64,000 nucleotides of DNA, from assembly GCA_031430595.1 (NCBI GenBank), contig JANPBU010000013.1, positions 217,181 through 281,180 of the forward strand, written 5' to 3'. Below, one piece after another: positions 58,781 through 64,000 of the stretch. Made by a program: the position numbers and the translations under genes. Source of the stretch: JANNBN01 sp031430595. GTDB taxonomy: Bacteria > Actinomycetota > Acidimicrobiia > Acidimicrobiales > JANYDT01. How positions within the stretch are numbered: position 1 is the stretch's first letter; each line of letters opens with the position of its first letter. Below the pieces are notes generated by a model. That model was not told the DNA's origin and searched no databases. It was given only the letters and a program-made list of their open reading frames with translations.

Positions 58781-59016
58781 GATGATTCGCCCCGGGTTCT
58801 CGTCTCATCCGGCGGGTCGACAGATTCCCCTCGGGTCTTCGTGAAATTCTCATCCGGTGCCGTTTGGGCGCTGGTTTCGCCTCGAACAGCCGTGATGCCC
58901 TCCGGTTGAGGCGGCGTCGGATCCGAGGATTCGGCCCGCGTGAAAGTCTCAATAGGGCCAGCTATCGGAGGCTGCCGATCCCAAATCGATCCGAGCAGTG
59001 TTCGTGGGTTGTTCAT
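58777..59016 (-). CDS. putative graspetide precursor peptide with four core repeats
   Basis: The peptide has 79 residues; AAAAGGGAAC precedes the ATG. Residues 1-20 (MNNPRTLLGSIWDRQPPIAG) would be the leader. The rest holds four imperfect repeats: ETFTRAESSD (23-32), GITAVRGETS (40-49), ENFTKTRGESVD (56-67) and ETRTRGESS (71-79), sharing T-x-x-R-(G/A)-E-(S/T). Thr/Ser and Glu/Asp in each repeat are the donor and acceptor types used for graspetide esters, and Lys60 could give an amide. It overlaps the ATP-grasp gene by 4 bp. Confidence is moderate because precursors are short. Confidence 0.72.
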   Translation of the reverse strand: MNNPRTLLGSIWDRQPPIAGPIETFTRAESSDPTPPQPEGITAVRGETSAQTAPDENFTKTRGESVDPPDETRTRGESS

Positions 59017-59132
59017 CTAGTTCCCTTTTCAGTTCGTGAGCGGAGCCGATTACAAAGCTGCCCCTGGTTAAGTATGCGACACACGTATGACAGAAACTGC
59101 GTTTCCAATCTTGGAGAGCCGAATAGGGGGAG

Positions 59133-62100
59133 GTGCCGATTGTTTCTGTGACGCCTCTGGGTTCTTCGGTTTCTGGGACTGGTGGGGCGATCGATCAGAT
59201 CATTGACTACCTGCAGCGCGGTGCTCAACGACCGGAGCCGAATTCGTCGATCGCTGGGTACTACGCAGACACACCAACGAGCGCTGGAGTGTGGCGTGGC
59301 CGTGGTGTTGACGGGCTTCAACTCGCTGGACCGATTGCTGTCGAGCAATTCAGATCGGTACTCGGTGGGCGACATCCGCTAACAAACGAGCTGCTCGTTC
59401 AAACGGTCGGGTCCGCTAGCAGAGCCGATGCTCAACGTTCGCATATTGATGTGCCGCCGAATGGACCGCCGGACGAACTGCTTTCTTCGGAACAAGTCGC
59501 TGCGCTGCTCCACACGTCAGATCGATATGTTCGAAAGGTCGCAGTCGAACAGCAGCTACCCGCAAATGCCCGTCACGCAGCCCTGCCGGGCCAGAAGAAC
59601 GAGCAAGGTGACTGGATGTTCCGACGAGACGACGTCGAACGATTCGCAAGCACGCGTAGGGAGCAGAAGGTGGTTGTTGCTTACGACGTAACAGTGTCGT
59701 TTGAGAAATCGATTTCGTTGGCTTGGGCACGCTCGACGCCGGAGCATCGAAAGGTCATCGAGGCCGCGCTCGATGCTGGAACGAACGCGGCGGTTGCGTA
59801 TCTTGAAGACCAGGCGCTCGCCGTGCGACGGGGCCGAGGGACAGCAAAGGCCGATGGTGTTTGGGCTGCTTCGTATCGGCACCTCACTAACCGCAACCTT
59901 GAACCGCAACTTCATGACCATGTTGTTATCGCCAACATCGGAGCTGCAAACCGGCGCACCCAAGCACTCGACTCCCGTCTCCTTCATTACCACGCCAAAA
60001 CCGCTGGGTACGTTGCCGGGGCCGTTACCCGTCAACACCTCACCGAGCACCTCGGCGTTGCTTGGCAGCCCGTCGAACGAGGCCTTGCCGACATCGAAGG
60101 CGTCACACGCAAACAAGTCAACGCCTTCTCGACACGGCGGGCCGAAATCACCACCCTCACCGATGAACTCGGTCTCGAATCCGCCGCCGCCCGAACCATC
60201 GCTGCGCTCGCCACACGACAAGGAAAACAGCACCCAACCGACTGGGACGCACTCGAAAACAACTGGCACTCGTTGCTCGACGACGTTGGTCTCTCGACTG
60301 ACCGTTGGCAGCAACTCCAAACCCAAACAGAGCACCGCGACCTCACCGTGGCCGATGAAACAAATGTCTTGAAATGGCTTGACTCACCCGTCGGGGTCAC
60401 ACGTGACAACGGGGTCTTCTCCCGAAAAGACGTCGTGCAATCCATCATCGACTGGGACGGCTTCCACGGCCCCGGCACCCGACTCGGATACGACACAATC
60501 GACCGGCTCACCGATTTCTACCTGACCGGCCAAAGCGTTGTCGCTCTGGATATGACCAGCGCGCAGATCACCCGAACCGGCGAAACAAACTGGTACACCA
60601 CCACTGCCGTGCTCAACATGGAACGAGCCGTCATCGGCGCATACACAAACTCACACCAACCGGCCCCGACCACCCTGTCACACGTTGCCACCGCCATTAG
60701 CGATTGGGAACACCAAACCGGCCATACCCTTGGTGACGACCAGGCAGCGATGGTTCAAGCGATCACTACGCGTACCGATCAATTCATGGCGGTCGTCGGG
60801 CCAGCAGGTTCCGGGAAAACCGCTGCCCTTGAAGTCGCAGCCCGGGCATTCGAACAAGCCGGATACACACCCATCGGCGCGTCCGTCACGGGCACAGCCA
60901 CCGAAGTTCTGGAAGCAGCAACCGGCATGCAAACACGCACCGTTGCGTCGCTACTCGCCGAGCTTGACAACAGCGGCCAACCCTTCGGTTCCAATACCGT
61001 ATTGATCGTCGACGAAGCCTCCACCCTTGCCAACCGTGACCACCACCAACTCATAAAAGCAATCACCGAAGCTGGAGCGATCATGCGGACTATCGGCGAC
61101 CCGGCGCAACATCGATCGGTTGAAGCTGGCGGACTTTGGGCGCATCTTGTGAACGATCTCGGCGACCGAGTACCAACCCTCGAGACGAACCGTCGACAAG
61201 CCGCGTCACACATGACCGACGTAAAACTTGCCAACGCCGACTACCGCAACGGACACATCGCCCAAGCCCTCCAACGACTCGATACCAACAACCGAATCAT
61301 CACCGCGACCAGTGCACCAGAACTTTTGGATCGCCTCGCTGCTGATTGGTATGTGGACAGAACAACCGAAACACGCGAGTCACGAATGATGGCCGAATCC
61401 CACACCGTCCGACGCCAACTCAACCAACGAGCCCAAGCACTACTTATCGCCGACGGAACCCTCACCGGGGCGGGCATCGCCATTGGTGGTGAACGGTTAC
61501 ACGTTGGGGATCAAGTCATCACCCGAACACAAGACCGCACGCTGCGATTCAACGACGGACACTTCCTTCGTAACGCCGCAACCGGAACCATAACTGGGAT
61601 CAACACTAACGACACTGGGCGTCCCGAGATCACAGTTGCCTTCGATCGACACGGCACTCTCACCATTCCTCACGACTTCCTCGTTCAACAAATACGCACC
61701 GGTGTTGAAGGTGGACTCGCGCCGGCCTACGCAATCACCACCCACGCCGCGCAAGGAGCCACCTACGCCGCCGGGCGCATGATCGCCACCGACACCTCGA
61801 CACGCGAAGGCATCTATGTCGGCCTCACCCGTGGCACATCCGATGCACGCATCTATTTGGTGAGCCGAGACGATCTAGACCCAACACAGACACGATCCGA
61901 CGTTGGCCTGCCCATCCTCACCGACACCCGAGAAACACTCGACAAACTCGCAACGCATCTCAACGCCCCCGAAGGAGCAACCGTGGCCGCAGCAACCGAC
62001 CCCAACGCCGAAAACATCCATGTACTACGCGCGCAGAACATCAACGAACTCCGACAACAAGCCCTCACCAACCCAGCAGCGTTACGTGCCCTTCACCACG

Positions 62101-62738
62101 CAGCCGATAGTGCCGCACGAGATGCTCTGCATCGTCCGAGTGCTGAACTTATCGACAAGTACGGTGAACGACCACCAGCAAACTCGCCGCTACGACCAGC
62201 ATGGGATGACGTCATCCGTTCGACCGTTCAACAGCAAGTAACGCAACCCTTAGTGCCGAGCGGAAAGGTAGAAGCAGCACTCGCCCGGTTCGAACAACTA
62301 CGGCCGGGATCATCGTTGTCGCAGGACGCAGGTCACGATCAGGCCGAAGTTGTCACACTCGCCCAGCGACTGAAAACTGCCCGATCGATCTTGCCGCTCG
62401 ATGACAAACTCATCGCAAAACTCGACAAGCAACTCGAAACCCACATCGGCCAAGCAGTCGACAAACGTTCCCGCTACCTCGCCGATGTTCTCGGCGAACG
62501 ACCCGAAAGCGACGAGAAGTCGACGCAACGATGGGACAAAGCGGCCACGAGTATCGAACGCTGGAGGCACCGCCAAGGCATCACCCCCGACCATGGCGCA
62601 TTCGAAGGCGACACCCCACTACGGAGGGCAACCGGGCCTACCGAAAGCAACCGGCACGAAGTAACCGCCATCACCAAAGCCGTCACCGAACACCTCGAAG
62701 GGGAGAACCGTTCAGTCCGCCGTGGACGTTCCCGTTGA
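59133..62738 (+). CDS. MobF-type relaxase-helicase (TrwC/TraA-like) with inserted HTH domain
   Basis: The protein has 1201 residues from GTG 59133 (GTG 59148 is possible, because GGGGGAG abuts the first). Relaxase site: Tyr43/Tyr44 in GYYADTP and the metal histidines His250, His261, His263 in HLTNRNLEPQLHDH, the spacing of TrwC (H150/H161/H163). Between them residues about 117-173 form an excisionase-like HTH (SSEQVAALLHTSDRYVRKV), unusual for the family. The C-terminal SF1 helicase has VVGPAGSGKT, VDEASTL and GDPAQHRSV. It nicks oriT and unwinds DNA for transfer. Confidence 0.92.
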   Translation: MPIVSVTPLGSSVSGTGGAIDQIIDYLQRGAQRPEPNSSIAGYYADTPTSAGVWRGRGVDGLQLAGPIAVEQFRSVLGGRHPLTNELLVQTVGSASRADAQRSHIDVPPNGPPDELLSSEQVAALLHTSDRYVRKVAVEQQLPANARHAALPGQKNEQGDWMFRRDDVERFASTRREQKVVVAYDVTVSFEKSISLAWARSTPEHRKVIEAALDAGTNAAVAYLEDQALAVRRGRGTAKADGVWAASYRHLTNRNLEPQLHDHVVIANIGAANRRTQALDSRLLHYHAKTAGYVAGAVTRQHLTEHLGVAWQPVERGLADIEGVTRKQVNAFSTRRAEITTLTDELGLESAAARTIAALATRQGKQHPTDWDALENNWHSLLDDVGLSTDRWQQLQTQTEHRDLTVADETNVLKWLDSPVGVTRDNGVFSRKDVVQSIIDWDGFHGPGTRLGYDTIDRLTDFYLTGQSVVALDMTSAQITRTGETNWYTTTAVLNMERAVIGAYTNSHQPAPTTLSHVATAISDWEHQTGHTLGDDQAAMVQAITTRTDQFMAVVGPAGSGKTAALEVAARAFEQAGYTPIGASVTGTATEVLEAATGMQTRTVASLLAELDNSGQPFGSNTVLIVDEASTLANRDHHQLIKAITEAGAIMRTIGDPAQHRSVEAGGLWAHLVNDLGDRVPTLETNRRQAASHMTDVKLANADYRNGHIAQALQRLDTNNRIITATSAPELLDRLAADWYVDRTTETRESRMMAESHTVRRQLNQRAQALLIADGTLTGAGIAIGGERLHVGDQVITRTQDRTLRFNDGHFLRNAATGTITGINTNDTGRPEITVAFDRHGTLTIPHDFLVQQIRTGVEGGLAPAYAITTHAAQGATYAAGRMIATDTSTREGIYVGLTRGTSDARIYLVSRDDLDPTQTRSDVGLPILTDTRETLDKLATHLNAPEGATVAAATDPNAENIHVLRAQNINELRQQALTNPAALRALHHAADSAARDALHRPSAELIDKYGERPPANSPLRPAWDDVIRSTVQQQVTQPLVPSGKVEAALARFEQLRPGSSLSQDAGHDQAEVVTLAQRLKTARSILPLDDKLIAKLDKQLETHIGQAVDKRSRYLADVLGERPESDEKSTQRWDKAATSIERWRHRQGITPDHGAFEGDTPLRRATGPTESNRHEVTAITKAVTEHLEGENRSVRRGRSR

Positions 62739-62829
62739 GCAACACGCGATGTGCCTTGCCCGACAGACCGACCGCTACCTTGGTACTCGTGGCCAAACGA
62801 CACAAGCCGACACATCTGGAGATCGAGCA

Positions 62830-63003
62830 ATGACTTCCCGCGCAACGAACACAAAAATTGCTGAAGCAGTCGCACGGCACGCCGTTGGTGAATCACAGAA
62901 ACCAGCGATATTCGGTCCTCTCGAAGTAACAAAGAACGGTCTTGTGCTCCACCTCTCAGGTGACCTGTTCGAGAAACCGGCCACGAAAACCGCTGGCAAG
63001 TAG
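62830..63003 (+). CDS. small hypothetical protein after the relaxase
   Basis: The protein has 57 residues from ATG 62830 with GGAG 8 nt upstream; a longer frame from GTG 62722 overlaps the relaxase end. It reads TSRATNTKIAEAVARHAVGESQ followed by a small C-terminal strand region, helical at the start. No family was recognised. It may belong to the transfer operon. Confidence 0.5.
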   Translation: MTSRATNTKIAEAVARHAVGESQKPAIFGPLEVTKNGLVLHLSGDLFEKPATKTAGK

Positions 63004-63045
63004 CCGCACTCGCTCTTCGGGTAGACCGGGCGACTCCGGGTCGCA

Positions 63046-63182
63046 GCAACCTCTGAACAGCACGGCGGCAACGTATACCGATCCGTGCAGCAACCTTTAC
63101 GGGCCGTTGGCAACCCATAAATCTGGTGGTAGCAACCAATAAATGCTTGCGTGGCAACCTTTGCAGCAACGTGTGCAGCAAC
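63046..63182. repeat. array of eight GCAAC repeats, mainly 22 bp apart (iteron-like)
   Basis: GCAAC starts at 63046, 63068, 63090, 63110, 63132, 63154, 63166 and 63178. The first six are 22, 22, 20, 22 and 22 bp apart; the last three are 12 bp apart. Flanks are partly shared (G-C/T-N before, C-C-T/A-A/T-T-A after). It lies in the gap between the small gene and the 240-residue gene. A 22-bp spacing is typical of plasmid replication iterons; operators of a transfer regulator are the alternative. Confidence 0.68.
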
Positions 63183-63205
63183 GTTGACGCTTCATCGTCT
63201 GTGGC

Positions 63206-63928
63206 ATGAACATCCTCTCTGCCATCCGATCCGACTTCCACAACACCGCCACCACCTCCAGGAACCGGCGCCTCTACCGAACCTGGACCAACACTCACCC
63301 CGTCCTCACCAACTATCCCGACGCCGCCGCAGCAATCAACGCCGCCAGCCACCGATCACCTGACTCAGACGGAATCCTCAACGCGTTCCTCACCCTCGCG
63401 GCCAAGGAGTCACTCGCCCGGTACGGGATCGTTGAAGCGTTCGCACCATGGATCGCCCGGCAACTCGCATCACACAACGTCCCGGAACGTGAACGCGATG
63501 ACCACGCCGCGGTCATCGTCAATGCCTTCATCGAAGCGAGCGTTCTCCTCGCAGAAAACGCCCCGTACCCATGGCCGGTCGGGATGATCATCCACGCCGC
63601 CGAAAACCCGATCCGCATGTACTACCGGCGACTCGACCGAATCGCTCAACCAGCCGGCCTCGCCAACGACATCGAACAAACACAACTCCCACTCATCTCA
63701 ATCCGACGAAACACCCTCGCCACCACCGGCGAAGAACTCGCACTCACCGCCCTGACCAACAGCGTCGCCGCGCACACCGTCAGCCTCGCCGACGCCAACC
63801 TCTTCGCCCGAGTCCTCACCGGAGCAGCCACCGCCGCCGAACAAGCACCCGGCCTGTTCATCTCCCGCCGACGAGCACAACAACGCGTCAGAGCCGTCGC
63901 CGACCACCTCGCAGCCACCGCCGCCTGA
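63206..63928 (+). CDS. hypothetical protein next to the iteron-like array
   Basis: The protein has 240 residues, helical and with many Ala and Arg. The N-terminal part (NILSAIRSDFHNTATTSRNRRLYRTWTNT) is basic, the rest contains several helices and a basic C-terminal SRRRAQQRVRAVADHLAATAA. I do not recognise the family. Because it directly follows the repeat array, it is a candidate for the protein that binds it (replication initiator or transfer regulator), but no helicase or Rep motif is visible. Confidence 0.62.
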   Translation: MNILSAIRSDFHNTATTSRNRRLYRTWTNTHPVLTNYPDAAAAINAASHRSPDSDGILNAFLTLAAKESLARYGIVEAFAPWIARQLASHNVPERERDDHAAVIVNAFIEASVLLAENAPYPWPVGMIIHAAENPIRMYYRRLDRIAQPAGLANDIEQTQLPLISIRRNTLATTGEELALTALTNSVAAHTVSLADANLFARVLTGAATAAEQAPGLFISRRRAQQRVRAVADHLAATAA

Positions 63929-63942
63929 TCGCCCCGACGACC

Positions 63943-64000
63943 ATGAACACCAACCAAACCAACAACAACGGCGGCGGCGACCCGTCCGGTGCAATCCTCG
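63943..64000 (+). CDS. start of a further gene, truncated by the window edge
   Basis: An ATG at 63943, 15 bp after the previous stop, opens a frame (MNTNQTNNNGGGDPSGAIL) that runs to the window end. The sequence is Asn/Gly-rich and too short to assign. It may be the next gene of the element. Confidence 0.4.
   Translation, partial: MNTNQTNNNGGGDPSGAIL

Larger units (their letters stand above)
30980..64000. mobile_element. putative integrated mobile element or genomic island, right end not in window
   Basis: Chromosomal housekeeping genes stop at ssrA, a common integration target for integrases. To its right lie XRE/ImmA regulators, restriction-modification and nuclease-helicase genes, a toxin-antitoxin pair, ssb, a ParA-like gene, a MobF relaxase with helicase and an iteron-like array. 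Together these suggest an integrative conjugative or mobilizable element, or a hybrid of several insertions. No integrase, type IV coupling protein or duplicated ssrA 3' end is visible in the window, so the boundaries and the unity of the region are inferred. Confidence 0.6.

Noticed and set aside
31000..64000. CRISPR array or cas operon because of the Cas4-like nuclease
   Set aside because: No repeat-spacer array and no cas1, cas2 or effector gene is present; the GCAAC array has no constant long repeat.

Overview
The window looks like a piece of an actinobacterial chromosome, most likely from the class Acidimicrobiia (inference). The clues are a CysO/CysM/Mec cysteine pathway, a mycothiol-type PIG-L deacetylase, an actinobacterial LigB-type ATP-dependent ligase, a stand-alone LigD polymerase domain, an SCO6745-family protein, and many genes with a TANNNT -10 hexamer 5-10 nt before the start codon and no Shine-Dalgarno sequence (leaderless transcripts). 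The left 31 kb is chromosomal. The right 33 kb starts at the 3' end of the tmRNA gene and reads as an accessory or mobile region.

Left part. Positions 1-6000 hold secreted Ig-like and lipoprotein genes, a patatin-like lipase and small membrane proteins. Positions 6000-17100 hold metabolism and repair genes: acyl-CoA dehydrogenase, epoxide-hydrolase-like enzyme, TetR regulator, RidA, thioesterase, ATP ligase, SDR, PIG-L deacetylase, diiron ferritin-like oxidase, LigD polymerase domain and HAD phosphatase. Positions 17100-26000 hold two unrecognised proteins, a D-threonine-aldolase-like enzyme, an RluF-like pseudouridine synthase, RdgB, RNase PH and a DUF1800/DUF1501 pair. Positions 26100-27800 hold a tandem array of four Flp-type pilin genes with duplicated leaders and terminators. 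Positions 27800-31000 hold mec-cysO-cysM, smpB and ssrA (tmRNA).

Right part. Just after ssrA come an XRE/ImmA regulator pair and a divergent animal-type heme peroxidase, with two identical palindromes between them. A tightly overlapping rightward operon follows (34194-40810): a Cas4/AddB-like Fe-S nuclease, an unknown protein, an Upf1/Dna2-like SF1 helicase and a UvrD-type helicase with its own Fe-S nuclease domain. Facing it on the minus strand is a Type III restriction-modification system (res, mod) translationally coupled to a 1706-residue SF1 helicase with a Vsr-like nuclease domain, then a vapBC-like toxin-antitoxin pair. From 53000 to the end lie element-maintenance and transfer genes: ssb, a small HTH protein, a ParA-like ATPase lacking the P-loop lysine, a winged-helix protein, a MobF relaxase-helicase with an inserted HTH domain, and an array of eight GCAAC repeats mostly 22 bp apart. 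Three structured leaders with long-range stems precede ssb, the HTH gene and the parA-like gene.

The most interesting cargo is a three-gene operon at 57052-59016 that looks like a graspetide (ATP-grasp RiPP) cluster: a 79-residue precursor with four T/R/G/E/S repeats, an ATP-grasp ligase with the E-x-N-P-x-G-x-W signature, and a membrane protein. No integrase is visible, so the right end of the element probably lies beyond the window.
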